A stretch of DNA of 64,000 bases, taken from assembly GCF_042662625.1 (NCBI RefSeq), contig NZ_JBHSXH010000015.1:1550001-1614000 (forward strand), given 5' to 3'. This stretch comes from Halopelagius fulvigenes. GTDB lineage: Archaea > Halobacteriota > Halobacteria > Halobacteriales > Haloferacaceae. Positions 49,912 through 58,474 of this stretch are shown here, one piece after another. How positions within the stretch are numbered: position 1 is the first letter of the stretch; the number at the start of each line of letters is the position of its first letter. The notes beneath the pieces were generated by a model. It made no database searches and was not told where the DNA came from. It saw only the letters and a list, made by a program, of their open reading frames with translations. The position numbers and the translations under genes are program-made.

Positions 49912-50880
49912 ATGAGCGCGGAGCACCGCTTTCACATCGTGGACGTGTTCGCCGACCGTCGGTACGCCGGCAACCAACTGGCCGTCGTGGAGGACGGCGC
50001 GTCCCTGAGCGACGAGGAGATGCTCGATATCGCCCGGGAGATGAACTACTCGGAGACGACGTTCGTCGAGACGGGCGAAGAGCGAGAGGGAGTCGCCGGA
50101 CGACGTCCGGCGGCCCGCCGAGGTTCTCTCGGCGATGGGTACGACGTGCGCATCTTCACGCCGAAGGAGGAGATACCGTTCGCCGGGCATCCGACGCTCG
50201 GCACCGCCGCCGTCCTCCGCGAGGAGTTCGGGGCCGGCGACGAGGTGACGCTGAACCTCCCCGTCGGGCGGATTCCCGTCGAAGTCCGCGAGGAGGGCGG
50301 CGAGGAGGTGCTGTGGATGACGCAGAATCCGCCGGAGTTCGGCGAGACGCTCACCCCCGAACGCGTCGCAGAGGTGCTGTCGCTCGACTCGTCGGACGTG
50401 GACGACGAGTGGCCGGTGCAGGTCGTCTCCACCGGCCTCCCGGCGGTGCTGATTCCGCTGACCGACCGCGACGCCCTCGGACGAATCGCGGTGGACCGCC
50501 GCGCCTACGACGAACTCCTCGCCGACGTGGGCGTCGAGAACCTCTTTCCGTTCTGTCCGGACCCGCGAGACGGGGCGAACGACTTCGCGGCGCGCATGTT
50601 CGCCCTCGGGTACAACGTGCCGGAGGACCCCGCGACTGGGAGCGCGAACGGGTGTCTCGCGGGCTACCTCGCCCGGCACCGCTACTTCGACTCGCCGGAG
50701 GTGACCGCCACCGTCGAACAGGGGTACGAGATGGGACGCCCGTCGCTGCTCCACCTCGAAGCGCGCGACGAGGACGAGAACCCGGACGGCGAGGCAGGAG
50801 ACGCCGAGGACGAGACGGGGGACGTGACGGTGCGCGTCGGCGGGCGCGTCGTCCCCGTCGCCGACGGAACTCTCCGTTGA
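49912..50880 (+). CDS. PhzF-family isomerase-like protein with in-frame palindromic insert
   Basis: A 322-residue member of the PhzF/diaminopimelate-epimerase fold. Seen: V-D-V-F-A-D-R-R-Y-A-G-N-Q-L-A-V-V, the catalytic Glu in Y-S-E-T-T-F-V near 45-51, P-F-A-G-H-P-T-L-G near 88-96, and D-P-A-T-G-S-A-N-G near 240-248. Natural substrates of most PhzF-like proteins are unknown. It is longer than usual (260-300) because of an acidic insert near the C-terminus and about 20 extra residues after the first strands. Residues 62-74 (A-G-R-R-P-A-A-R-R-G-S-L-G) are exactly the 39-bp element. ATG at 49912; TATA-like GTAATCTTTT is upstream. Confidence 0.9.
   Translation: MSAEHRFHIVDVFADRRYAGNQLAVVEDGASLSDEEMLDIAREMNYSETTFVETGEEREGVAGRRPAARRGSLGDGYDVRIFTPKEEIPFAGHPTLGTAAVLREEFGAGDEVTLNLPVGRIPVEVREEGGEEVLWMTQNPPEFGETLTPERVAEVLSLDSSDVDDEWPVQVVSTGLPAVLIPLTDRDALGRIAVDRRAYDELLADVGVENLFPFCPDPRDGANDFAARMFALGYNVPEDPATGSANGCLAGYLARHRYFDSPEVTATVEQGYEMGRPSLLHLEARDEDENPDGEAGDAEDETGDVTVRVGGRVVPVADGTLR
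50095..50133. repeat. 39-bp double-hairpin element inside the PhzF gene
   Basis: Hairpin 1 GCCGGACG-A-CGTCCGGC (50095-50111), spacer GGCCC (50112-50116), hairpin 2 GCCGAG-GTTCT-CTCGGC (50117-50133). It begins at a codon boundary (codon 62) and adds 13 codons in frame at a loop where other PhzF proteins are shorter. No clear flanking direct repeat remains. It is nearly identical to the SHOCT-gene copy over its last 31 bases. Confidence 0.75.
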
Positions 50881-51015
50881 CGAGTCCGTCGGAACTCTCG
50901 GCTCGCGGACCGGTCTGCGCCTCGCTGCGCTGAACGCATCCGAAGGGGCGGTCACCGTCGCCGTATCGAGGGCGCGGCGCGAAACGCCACCTGTCGGACT
51001 CCGACATCGGCGTGG

Positions 51016-51023
51016 GGTATATA
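51016..51023 (+). promoter_or_regulatory. TATA box of the DUF460 gene
   Basis: GTATATAT, a strong TATA box, 24-31 bases before the GTG at 51047; it supports that GTG as the start of a leaderless message. Confidence 0.7.
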
Positions 51024-51046
51024 TTCGTCTCCGACCAAACTAATCT

Positions 51047-53026
51047 GTGAACGACCGGACGAGTGCGCTCGACTCCCTCGTCTTCGGCGTGGACATCCAG
51101 AGCGGCGACGTGCGCGGCGACGCGCCGTCGTACGCCGTCGTCGCCTTCGACGGGGAGAACATCGACCGCGACGTGGTCTCCCACCGGAAACTGAGACGCC
51201 TCATCGACCGCGAGAAGCCCGCCCTCGTCGCCACCGACAACATGTACGAGTTGGCGGCGGACAAAGACGACCTGGTTCGGTTCCTCCGGTCGCTTCCCTC
51301 CGAGACTCGATTAGTGCAGGTGACCGGCGCGGAGCGACCGGAACCGCTCTCGCGGGTCGCCTCCAGGCACGGCGTCCCCTACGGCAAGAAGCCGATGAAG
51401 GAGGCCGAAGCGGCCGCCCGACTCGCCGCCGCGAACGTCGGCGTCGAGGTGTCCGCCTTCACGAACACGACGACGGTGAAAGTCTCCCGCGGTCGCTCGA
51501 CCGGCAAGGGCGGGTGGAGTCAGGACCGCTACACCCGCCGCATCCACGGGTCGGTGAAGCGGCGCGCTCGCGAAGTCGAGAGCCGGTTGAAGCAGGCCGG
51601 ACTGGAGTACGAGATGGACGTGACCGAGAAGTACGGCGGCTACTCGAACGCGACGTTCCTCGTCGAGGCGCGGCCCGAGGACATCCCCGTCTCCGCCGGC
51701 CGCGCGGGCGACACGCGCGTGGAGGTAGAGCGCGAACGCCTCGACGGCATCGAGTTCGAACCCCTCGTGAAGCGCCGCGACCACGTCATCGTCGGCATCG
51801 ACCCCGGGACGACCACCGCCGCCGCGGTGGTGGACTTAGACGGGCACGTCCTCGACGTGCGTTCGACGCGGACGGCCGACACCGCCGAGATAATCGAGTG
51901 GCTCATCGAACGCGGACGGCCCGTCGTCGTCGCCGCCGACGTGACGCCGATACCCGAAACCGTCGAGAAGTTCCGGCGGAGTTTCGACGCCGCCGGGTGG
52001 GTGCCGAACTCGGATCTGCCGGTGGACGAGAAGCTCCACCGCACCCGCGAGGCGGAGTACGAGAACGACCACCAACGCGACGCGCTGGCGGCGGCGCTCT
52101 TCGCCTTCGACGACCACGAGGACCAGTTCGAGCGCATCACCCGGAAGGTGCCGCCGGACATCGAGCGCGGGACGGTCATCGCGCGCGTCGTCGCGGGCGA
52201 GGAGTCCGTCGAAGCCGTCCTCCGGGAGTTGGACGACGACGTGCAGGAGGAGGAGACCGAATCGACGCAGGAGCAGCGCGAACTCACCGACGAGGAGAAG
52301 GAGATTCGCCGGTTGGAGACGCGGGTCGAGCGCCTCGAATCGCACGTCGAGGACCTCAAGGAGACCATCGACGAGAAGGACGACACCATCGAGGAGTACA
52401 AAGCGGAACTGTCCGAGGCGAAACGCGAGGAGCGTCGGGAGGCCAGAGAGCGCCGCGAGGTGCAGCGACTCGAACGCGAGAACGGCCGCCTCGAACGCCG
52501 CGTCGAGACCTTAGAGGAGGAGAACGAGACGCTCGACCGGAAACTGGAGCGGTTGAAGACGCTGTGGAAGCTCGACCACTCGAACTTCGCGGACGTCAAC
52601 ACCGAGAAGGACCTCGTGCCGGTGAAAGTCGTCGAGCAGTTCACCACGGACGCCGTCGAACGCGCCGACGAGCAGTACGGACTCGCCGCCGGCGACGTGG
52701 TGTTCCTGCGGGACGCCTCCGGCGCGGGGCGGGCGACGGCGAAGCGTCTGGCCGAGACGAACCCCCGCGTCGTCCTCCGCGGCGTCGGCGGCCTCTCCAG
52801 CGAGGCCGACGAGGTGCTGTTCGACCACGAGATACCCGTCGGACCGGCCGACGACGTGCGACTGCAGGAGGTGGACGAACTCGCCGTCGCCCGCGAGTCC
52901 GACGTGGCCGAGGTCATTGAGGACTGGGAGGACCGCGCCGAGGAACGCCGCAAGGAGCAGAAGGAGGCGATGATGGACCAGATCATCAGCGAGCACCGCG
53001 CGGAGACGAGAGGCGAGAGTCGCTGA
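51047..53026 (+). CDS. DUF460-type protein with two RNase H-like domains and coiled coil
   Basis: A 659-residue archaeal conserved protein. Two RNase H-like folds are visible: one opening V-F-G-V-D-I-Q-S-G-D near residue 12 and one opening V-G-I-D-P-G-T-T-T-A near 246, the latter with A-A-D-V-T-P and H-Q-R-D-A-L-A-A-A-L-F as the later acidic sites, like RuvC/YqgF nucleases. Residues about 395-510 are an uninterrupted Glu/Arg-rich coiled coil. A C-terminal domain (V-P-V-K-V-V-E-Q-F-T onward) follows. No activity is established to my knowledge; RNA or junction processing is inference. GTG start, TATA-supported. Confidence 0.88.
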   Translation: MNDRTSALDSLVFGVDIQSGDVRGDAPSYAVVAFDGENIDRDVVSHRKLRRLIDREKPALVATDNMYELAADKDDLVRFLRSLPSETRLVQVTGAERPEPLSRVASRHGVPYGKKPMKEAEAAARLAAANVGVEVSAFTNTTTVKVSRGRSTGKGGWSQDRYTRRIHGSVKRRAREVESRLKQAGLEYEMDVTEKYGGYSNATFLVEARPEDIPVSAGRAGDTRVEVERERLDGIEFEPLVKRRDHVIVGIDPGTTTAAAVVDLDGHVLDVRSTRTADTAEIIEWLIERGRPVVVAADVTPIPETVEKFRRSFDAAGWVPNSDLPVDEKLHRTREAEYENDHQRDALAAALFAFDDHEDQFERITRKVPPDIERGTVIARVVAGEESVEAVLRELDDDVQEEETESTQEQRELTDEEKEIRRLETRVERLESHVEDLKETIDEKDDTIEEYKAELSEAKREERREARERREVQRLERENGRLERRVETLEEENETLDRKLERLKTLWKLDHSNFADVNTEKDLVPVKVVEQFTTDAVERADEQYGLAAGDVVFLRDASGAGRATAKRLAETNPRVVLRGVGGLSSEADEVLFDHEIPVGPADDVRLQEVDELAVARESDVAEVIEDWEDRAEERRKEQKEAMMDQIISEHRAETRGESR

Positions 53027-53097
53027 GGGTCGTTCGGGTCCGGCATAAACTGTCATTTCGTCAAAAATAGATAGGAGGTAGCGACGTTTACGCGGGT

Positions 53098-53553
53098 GTG
53101 ACATTCTCCTATCTCCTCGGCTCCCCGTTCTCCGCCTTCCACGCGCTGATGTCCGTTCTTCTCGCTTACTGGATATATCTCGACGCGAAGGAGCGAGGAA
53201 GCGACTCGAGCCTGCTGTGGGCAATCGGCTGTACCGTCTTCCAACCTCTCGTCGTCGGGTATCTACTGTATCGGAGCGAGATCGGCGGTCGGACGGAACC
53301 CGCCGGACCGACCGAGAGAGCCGTCGGGGCGTTCGTCGTGGGCCACGTTGTAGCCGTCCAACTGTGGTTCGTTCTACGGAGCGTCGGTGTGTTTCCGCAG
53401 TTCGTCGACGACTTCGCGGTCGAGTTGCTGTACTACGCTCTCCTGTTCGCGGTGGGCGCCGTTCCCGGATACTGGCTCGTCTGGCGGCGAGGGTGGGCGC
53501 GCCTCCGCCGGGCGTTCGGCTGGATTCAGGAGTCGGAGGTAGCGGCACGCTGA
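53098..53553 (+). CDS. hypothetical four-helix membrane protein with Y-L-D-A-K-E-R-G motif
   Basis: A 151-residue protein with hydrophobic segments at about 10-26, 38-58, 80-100 and 112-128. Between the first two lies Y-W-I-Y-L-D-A-K-E-R-G-S-D-S-S-L-L-W-A. The converging neighbour at 53604 has V-Y-F-D-A-R-E-R-G-S-N-S-V-L-A-W, so the two genes share a motif and are probably distant paralogs. Function unknown. GTG at 53098. Confidence 0.72.
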   Translation: MTFSYLLGSPFSAFHALMSVLLAYWIYLDAKERGSDSSLLWAIGCTVFQPLVVGYLLYRSEIGGRTEPAGPTERAVGAFVVGHVVAVQLWFVLRSVGVFPQFVDDFAVELLYYALLFAVGAVPGYWLVWRRGWARLRRAFGWIQESEVAAR

Positions 53554-53603
53554 GTCGGAAAACGGCATCCGTCGGTATCGGGATTCGTCCGCGATAGGCC
53601 GCG

Positions 53604-53903
53604 TTACCCCGTCGGTTCGCCGAGTCGGGACTGCCCGACGAGGAAGTAGAGGGCCGCGCCGACGAGAGGGAGGAAGAACGCCAGCGCCGTCCACGCCAGC
53701 ACCGAGTTGCTCCCGCGTTCGCGGGCGTCGAAGTAGACGCGGCCGGGAAGCGCGACGTGGAAGACGAGGAAGTACACCGCGAACCCGAGGAGGTAGGCGA
53801 CTCCTTCGACGCCGCCGACGGCGGCCCACATCACCGCGAGGGGGACGAACGCGGCGGCGACCAAGCCGACGAGGATGAGTATCGGCGAGCGAGTGGTTGC
53901 CAT
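53604..53903 (-). CDS. small membrane protein with D-A-R-E-R-G motif (PLDc_N-like)
   Basis: A 99-residue protein with hydrophobic segments at about 8-28, 33-52 and 66-88 and the Y-F-D-A-R-E-R-G-S-N-S motif near 58-68, then F-F-L-P-L-V-G-A-A-L-Y-F-L-V-G. That last pattern resembles the PLDc_N membrane domain found at the start of cardiolipin-synthase-like proteins. It converges on the motif-sharing gene at 53098 and is divergent from tyrS, with a 13-bp inverted repeat in its promoter. ATG at 53903. Confidence 0.75.
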   Translation of the reverse strand: MATTRSPILILVGLVAAAFVPLAVMWAAVGGVEGVAYLLGFAVYFLVFHVALPGRVYFDARERGSNSVLAWTALAFFLPLVGAALYFLVGQSRLGEPTG

Positions 53904-53935
53904 CACAGAACGGTACGACCGGTGCGGTATCAGTT

Positions 53936-54038
53936 TGGTCTTTTCAGGCTGCGATGCGGGGTAACGTTGGAAATCCCGTCGTTCTACGTCACCGCACTCA
54001 TCGATACCGATCCCGCCTCATTCCTCCTGAAAAGACCA
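53936..54038. repeat. 103-bp segment bounded by 13-bp perfect inverted repeats
   Basis: TGGTCTTTTCAGG (53936-53948) and CCTGAAAAGACCA (54026-54038) are exact reverse complements separated by 77 bases. The segment fills most of the gap between the divergent small membrane-protein gene and tyrS. Each arm lies just upstream of a TATA region. It could be paired operators, a structured leader on a long transcript, or a tiny element with terminal inverted repeats; no flanking direct repeat is seen. Confidence 0.6.
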
Positions 54039-54099
54039 GAGTCTTCGTCGGTGCGGGGAGTTCCAGAAGTCATATCCCGAACCGCGGACACGCACACGT

Positions 54100-55095
54100 A
54101 TGGACGCCTACGACCTGATCACCCGGAACGCCGCCGAGGTGGTCACGGAGGACGAGGTACGCACGCTGGCCGACGACCCCGATGGCAAGCGAGCGTACGT
54201 CGGGTACGAACCCTCGGGGGTCCTCCACATCGGCCACATGCTGACGGCCAACAAACTCATCGACCTGCAGGAGGCGGGCTTCGAGGTGGTCATCCTGCTG
54301 GCGGACGTGCACGCCTACCTCAACGACAAGGGGACGTTCGAGGAGATCCGCGAGACGGCCGACCGCATGCGCGAACAGTTCGTCGCCTACGGCCTCGACG
54401 AGGAGAACACGGAGTTCGTCCTCGGGTCGGAGTACCAGATGGACGAGGAGTACGTCCTCGACACGCACGCCCTCGAACTGGAGACGACGCTCTCGCGGGC
54501 CGAACGCGCGATGGCGGAGATTCAGCGCGGATCGAACCCGAAGGTGTCGCAGGTCGTCTACCCCCTGATGCAGGCGCTGGACATCGAGTACCTCGATTTG
54601 GACCTCGCCGTCGGCGGACTCGACCAGCGGAAGGTCCACATGCTCGCCCGCGAGGTGCTTCCGTCCCTCGATTACGACGTCCGCCCGGCGGTCCACACGC
54701 CCATCCTCGCGGACCTCTCGACGGGCGTCGGCAAGATGTCCTCCTCGGAGGGCATCACCATCTCGATGGAGGACACTGAGGAGGACCTCCGGGAGAAGGT
54801 GAACAAGGCGTTCTGCCCGCCGACGGCCGACCCCGAACCCGACGGCGAGGGCAACGAACGCGAGAACCCCGTGCTGCAGATATTCCAGTACCATGTGTTC
54901 CCGCGGTTCGAGAGCGTCGTCGTCGAACGCCCCGACCAGTACGGCGGCGACTTGGAGTACGACGACTACGAGTCGCTGGAGTCGGACCTCGAATCGGGCG
55001 AACTCCACCCCGCGGACGCGAAGAGCGCACTCGCGGACTACCTCGACGAACTCATCGCGCCGGGCCGCGAGAAGATAGCCGAACAGCGCTCCTGA
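54100..55095 (+). CDS. tyrS: tyrosyl-tRNA synthetase
   Basis: Charges tRNA-Tyr. The 331-residue class I enzyme has the HIGH motif as L-H-I-G-H-M near 44-49 and the KMSKS loop as G-K-M-S-S-S-E near 210-216; Y-E-P-S-G before HIGH and Q-A-L-D-I-E-Y-L near 150 line the tyrosine pocket. The lack of a bacterial S4 domain and the length are archaeal. ATG at 54100; a TATA-like TCATATCC is about 27 bases upstream. Confidence 0.97.
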   Translation: MDAYDLITRNAAEVVTEDEVRTLADDPDGKRAYVGYEPSGVLHIGHMLTANKLIDLQEAGFEVVILLADVHAYLNDKGTFEEIRETADRMREQFVAYGLDEENTEFVLGSEYQMDEEYVLDTHALELETTLSRAERAMAEIQRGSNPKVSQVVYPLMQALDIEYLDLDLAVGGLDQRKVHMLAREVLPSLDYDVRPAVHTPILADLSTGVGKMSSSEGITISMEDTEEDLREKVNKAFCPPTADPEPDGEGNERENPVLQIFQYHVFPRFESVVVERPDQYGGDLEYDDYESLESDLESGELHPADAKSALADYLDELIAPGREKIAEQRS

Positions 55096-55165
55096 GCGGT
55101 CTCCGACCGCGTTTCTTCCGTACGGCGGTCGAAACGCTGAGGTGACCGGCGCGCCGCCGTCCGAC

Positions 55166-55954
55166 ATGGCTGCCGAGACTTCGTTGACCGTCGAACGCGA
55201 CCGCCTCGTCGTCGAACGCCCCGAGCGAACGCTGTACGCGGACGCGTACTACGCCGAGACGGGGGAGGCGACGAATCGACCGGTCGTCGCCTTCGTCTAC
55301 GGCGGCGCGTGGGAGTCCGGCGCGCGCGGGCAGTTCGCCCGGTGGGCGCTCGACGCCGCAGCCGAGGGATTTGTGGCCGTCGAACTCTCCTACCGCCTCA
55401 GCGACGAAGCGACGTTCCCGGCGCAGATACGCGACGTTCGCGCCGGACTCGCGTGGGCGAGAGAGAACGCCGAGTCGTTCGGCGGCGACCCGGACCGACT
55501 CGCCGCCGTCGGTCACTCCGCGGGCGCGCACCTCGCGGTGCTGTCGGCCCTCGCGCCGGCGGGCGAGTTCGGCGACGACTCGTCCGTCAGTTCCCGCCCC
55601 GATTCGGTCGTCGGCATCAGCGGTCCGTACGTCTTCGAGGGCGACGACGAGGACGAAGTGGTAGAACGGTTCCTCGGCGGGACGCCCGCGGAGGTGCCGG
55701 ACCGCTACGAGGCGGCGCAACCGGTGACGCACGTCTCCGGCGGCGCGCCGCCGACGCTTCTGTTACACGGCGGGGACGACGAGGTGGTCCCCGTCGAGTC
55801 GTCGGAGGCACTCGCCGAGGCGATGGCGGCGGCGGGGGACGAAGCCGAGGTGCGGACGTACCCGGGCGCGGACCACGTGTTCCTGCACTCGTCGTACTGG
55901 TATCCCGACGTACGCGAGGACGCGTTCTCGTTCCTCCGCGAGTCGCTCACTTAG
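55166..55954 (+). CDS. alpha/beta-hydrolase-fold esterase-like protein
   Basis: A 262-residue hydrolase of the BD-FAE/hormone-sensitive-lipase kind. The oxyanion motif is V-Y-G-G-A-W near residue 44 (usual H-G-G with Tyr for His), the nucleophile is in G-H-S-A-G near 114-118, the acid in H-G-G-D-D-E near 200 and the histidine in G-A-D-H-V-F near 235. Substrate unknown; no signal peptide. ATG at 55166 (MAAETSL) is preferred to a GTG at 55142. It overlaps the converging small gene by four bases. Confidence 0.9.
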   Translation: MAAETSLTVERDRLVVERPERTLYADAYYAETGEATNRPVVAFVYGGAWESGARGQFARWALDAAAEGFVAVELSYRLSDEATFPAQIRDVRAGLAWARENAESFGGDPDRLAAVGHSAGAHLAVLSALAPAGEFGDDSSVSSRPDSVVGISGPYVFEGDDEDEVVERFLGGTPAEVPDRYEAAQPVTHVSGGAPPTLLLHGGDDEVVPVESSEALAEAMAAAGDEAEVRTYPGADHVFLHSSYWYPDVREDAFSFLRESLT

Positions 55955-56130
55955 GGCATCCCGAGCATCCCCATCACCGACTGCGCGAGGCCGCCGGCGA
56001 CGAGGATGAGTCCGACGACGATGAGTCCCAGACCCGCCGCCACGACGGGTGCGCTCCACGCGACGAGTGCGAATCCGGCGACCATGACGACCAGACCGGC
56101 GATTCCCTTCGCTCCGAGTTTGTCGAGCAT
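55951..56130 (-). CDS. small two-helix membrane protein, 59 aa
   Basis: A 59-residue, Gly/Val/Ala-rich protein: M-L-D-K-L-G-A-K-G, hydrophobic segment about 10-27, short turn, second segment about 30-50, ending G-M-L-G-M-P. This is a common haloarchaeal short membrane protein form (DUF7470-like). Tail-to-tail with the hydrolase gene. ATG at 56130. Confidence 0.78.
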   Translation of the reverse strand: MLDKLGAKGIAGLVVMVAGFALVAWSAPVVAAGLGLIVVGLILVAGGLAQSVMGMLGMP

Positions 56131-56300
56131 GTCACCGCGTGGCGGCGACGGACACCTAAGGGTACCGTTCGCGCCGCGTCGGGGGAGCCGAAAATCGGGG
56201 GACGCAATCGGCGTCACAGTGGCGGTAACGGTCGTCAGTGGAGAAAATCCAATCGACGAGAACCGCGGGTTTAAACAGCAAGACGACTAATCGCCCACGT

Positions 56301-56597
56301 ATGGCGAAGAACGACAACGAAAATCAGGGGCGTCGCGACCTGCGGATGCCCGAGGACGACGAGGTTTTCGCCGTCGTGACGAACATGCTCGGTGCGAACC
56401 GCGTCGAGGTGCGGTGCGCCGACGGCGTCGAACGAACCGCGCGCATCCCCGGTCGGATGCAGAAGCGCATCTGGATCCGAGAGGACGACGTGGTGCTCGT
56501 CGAACCGTGGGACTGGCAGGACGAGAAAGGCGACATCACGTGGCGCTACGAGAAGTCCGAAGCGGACCAACTCCGCGACGAAGGCCACATCCAGTAA
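56301..56597 (+). CDS. eif1A: translation initiation factor eIF-1A
   Basis: Binds the ribosomal A site during initiation. The 98-residue OB-fold protein has R-R-D-L-R-M-P at the start of the domain, V-F-A-V-V-T-N-M-L-G-A-N-R-V-E-V-R-C-A-D-G, the R-I-P-G-R-M-Q-K-R-I-W-I-R core and the C-terminal W-D-W-Q-D-E-K-G-D-I-T-W-R-Y, exactly as in archaeal aIF1A. It opens the eIF1A-RIO-KH set. ATG at 56301. Confidence 0.97.
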   Translation: MAKNDNENQGRRDLRMPEDDEVFAVVTNMLGANRVEVRCADGVERTARIPGRMQKRIWIREDDVVLVEPWDWQDEKGDITWRYEKSEADQLRDEGHIQ

Positions 56598-56674
56598 CCG
56601 TTTTCGAGGACGCGTCTCCGCCGACGGAGGACACCTGTGACGCTTTTACCGCGCCGTCCCGTAGTGACCGGTAG

Positions 56675-57589
56675 ATGAGCGATGAGTTCGGCCTAATCGC
56701 CTCGGACGAAGCCGACGTGCCCGGCGACGAGTGGGAAGAGATAGACGTCTCCGACACGGAGGCGGATCGCATCGCTCGCCGCCGGGACCGCGAGTTCGAC
56801 GACTTCCGAAAACGGCTGAAAGACGCCGACCAGTTCAAGGTCGAACAGTCGGTGTTCGACGACGCCACGTTCGCGGCCATCTACAAGTTGGTCCAAGACG
56901 GCCATATCGAGGCGTTCGGCGGACCCATCTCAACGGGCAAGGAAGCCAACGTCTACGAGGCTCTCGGCGACGAGGACACGGACGTCGCGGCGAAGATCTA
57001 TCGGATAAACGCCTCGAACTTCCGCCAGATGCGCGACTACCTCGAAGGCGACCCGCGCTTCGAGGGCATCGGACACGACAAGAAGCAGGTCGTCCTCGCG
57101 TGGACGCAGAAGGAGTTCGCCAACCTCAGTCGGGCGCGGCAGGCGGGCGTCCGCGTCCCCGAACCCATCGCCGTCGAGCGGAACGTCCTCGTGATGGAAC
57201 TGGTCGGACTGGTCGAAGACCGGGCGCGGCGACTCGCCGAGGTGAACGTCGAGAACCCCCAGACCGCCTACGAAGTCGTCCGCGAGTACATGCGGCGACT
57301 CTACTCGGCGGGCCTCGTCCACGGCGACCTCTCGGAGTACAACATGATAATCCACGAGGGCGAACTCGTCGTCATCGACCTCGGGCAGGCGGTGACGGTC
57401 CACCACCCGAACGCCGACGAGTTCCTCCGGCGGGACTGCACGAACGTGGCGAAGTTCTTCTCCCGACAAGGGTTGGAGACGGACGGCGACGACCTCTACG
57501 AGTTCGTCACGACGGCGGACCCCGACCCGTCCGGGTCGCCGAACGACCCCTCGGCGACCGACGGCGCGAACGCGGACGACGACGGCTGA
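56675..57589 (+). CDS. rio1: RIO-type serine/threonine protein kinase (Rio1)
   Basis: Atypical kinase acting in small ribosomal subunit maturation. The 304-residue protein has an N-terminal acidic region, the flexible ATP loop S-T-G-K-E-A-N-V-Y near 87-95, the K in V-A-A-K-I-Y-R-I near 109, the catalytic loop V-H-G-D-L-S-E-Y-N near 212-220 and the metal aspartate in V-I-D-L-G-Q-A near 231. S-T-G-K-E-A identifies Rio1 rather than Rio2. The Asp/Pro/Ser tail is disordered. ATG at 56675, 78 bases after eif1A. Confidence 0.95.
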   Translation: MSDEFGLIASDEADVPGDEWEEIDVSDTEADRIARRRDREFDDFRKRLKDADQFKVEQSVFDDATFAAIYKLVQDGHIEAFGGPISTGKEANVYEALGDEDTDVAAKIYRINASNFRQMRDYLEGDPRFEGIGHDKKQVVLAWTQKEFANLSRARQAGVRVPEPIAVERNVLVMELVGLVEDRARRLAEVNVENPQTAYEVVREYMRRLYSAGLVHGDLSEYNMIIHEGELVVIDLGQAVTVHHPNADEFLRRDCTNVAKFFSRQGLETDGDDLYEFVTTADPDPSGSPNDPSATDGANADDDG

Positions 57590-57700
57590 CCCGAGTTTCG
57601 GCGGCCGATTCGCTCCGCGACGCTCGCCCGAGTGAGAGACGCCGATGCGAAGCGAACGGCCGAACAAACCCTTAAACCGCTCCACCGGGTAGCCAGAGGC

Positions 57701-58243
57701 ATGCAACACGTGAAGGTCCCGCAGGACCGAATCGGCGTCCTCATCGGCGAAGGCGGCGAGACGATGCGCGAGATAGAGCGCAGAGCGGAGGTCCGCCTCG
57801 ACATCGATTCGGAGTCGGGGTCCGTCGCCATCGAGACCGTCGGCGACCCGGTCAGCGGACTCGTCGCGCCGGACATCGTCCGGGCCGTGGGTCGCGGATT
57901 CACCCCCGAGTCCGCCCTGTCGCTTCTCGACGACGAGATGCGAACCTTCGAGCTCGTCGACCTCTCTGAGCACACCCGCAACAAGAACGACCTCCAACGG
58001 CAGAAGGGCCGCCTCATCGGCGAGAACGGCCGCACCCGCGAACTGATGGAGGAGCTCACCGGCGCGGAAGTCGTCATCAAGGGTTCGACGCTGGGCACCA
58101 TCGGGCAACCCGAAGAGGTGCAGGCGGTCCGCCGCGCGGTGGGGATGATACTCGACGGCGCGCCGCACGGCGCGGTGTACTCCTTCCTCGAACGGAAGCA
58201 CAACGAACTCACCGACGGCTTCGACGTCCGGCAGTCGGGCTGA
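57701..58243 (+). CDS. KH-domain ribosome-assembly protein (Dim2/Pno1-like)
   Basis: A 180-residue protein with two KH domains, the first with I-G-V-L-I-G-E-G-G-E-T-M near 11-22 and the second with G-R-L-I-G-E-N-G-R-T near 106-115, both canonical G-x-x-G loops. Archaeal homologues of Dim2/Pno1 bind the 3' end of 16S rRNA, and the gene beside eIF1A and RIO kinase is the usual archaeal order. ATG at 57701 fits a CTTAAACC box about 27 bases upstream. Confidence 0.94.
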   Translation: MQHVKVPQDRIGVLIGEGGETMREIERRAEVRLDIDSESGSVAIETVGDPVSGLVAPDIVRAVGRGFTPESALSLLDDEMRTFELVDLSEHTRNKNDLQRQKGRLIGENGRTRELMEELTGAEVVIKGSTLGTIGQPEEVQAVRRAVGMILDGAPHGAVYSFLERKHNELTDGFDVRQSG

Positions 58244-58438
58244 GTCCGGACTCCCAGTCTCGGCCGCCTTCGCGCCCGCTTTTCTCGGCCGCCGTCTCCC
58301 ACTGGCCCCGCCGACGACCGGCCGAAATTCGCCCGACGACGCCGAGCGAGGGCGTAATAAACACCCCGAAATCGTGGTATTCAATGGCACGATGAACCCC
58401 TCCCCCGTGTGCCATTTTGTCAGGAACTCCGTCGTTAC

Positions 58439-58448
58439 TTTTTTATAG
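58439..58448 (+). promoter_or_regulatory. TATA box of the thermosome gene
   Basis: CTTTTTTATAG: a strong A/T box about 27-36 bases before the ATG at 58475. Upstream, a 6-bp inverted repeat ATCGTG/CACGAT (58371-58376 and 58388-58393) with an 11-base loop could bind a heat-shock regulator, but I cannot assign one. Confidence 0.6.
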
Positions 58449-58474
58449 AATCGCAAACAACCCCACGAGTGAAT

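Noticed and set aside
50881..51046. candidate fifth copy of the 39-bp element or an RNA gene
   Set aside because: Short GC inverted repeats occur but do not fit the 17-5-17 layout, and no tRNA-like cloverleaf can be drawn.
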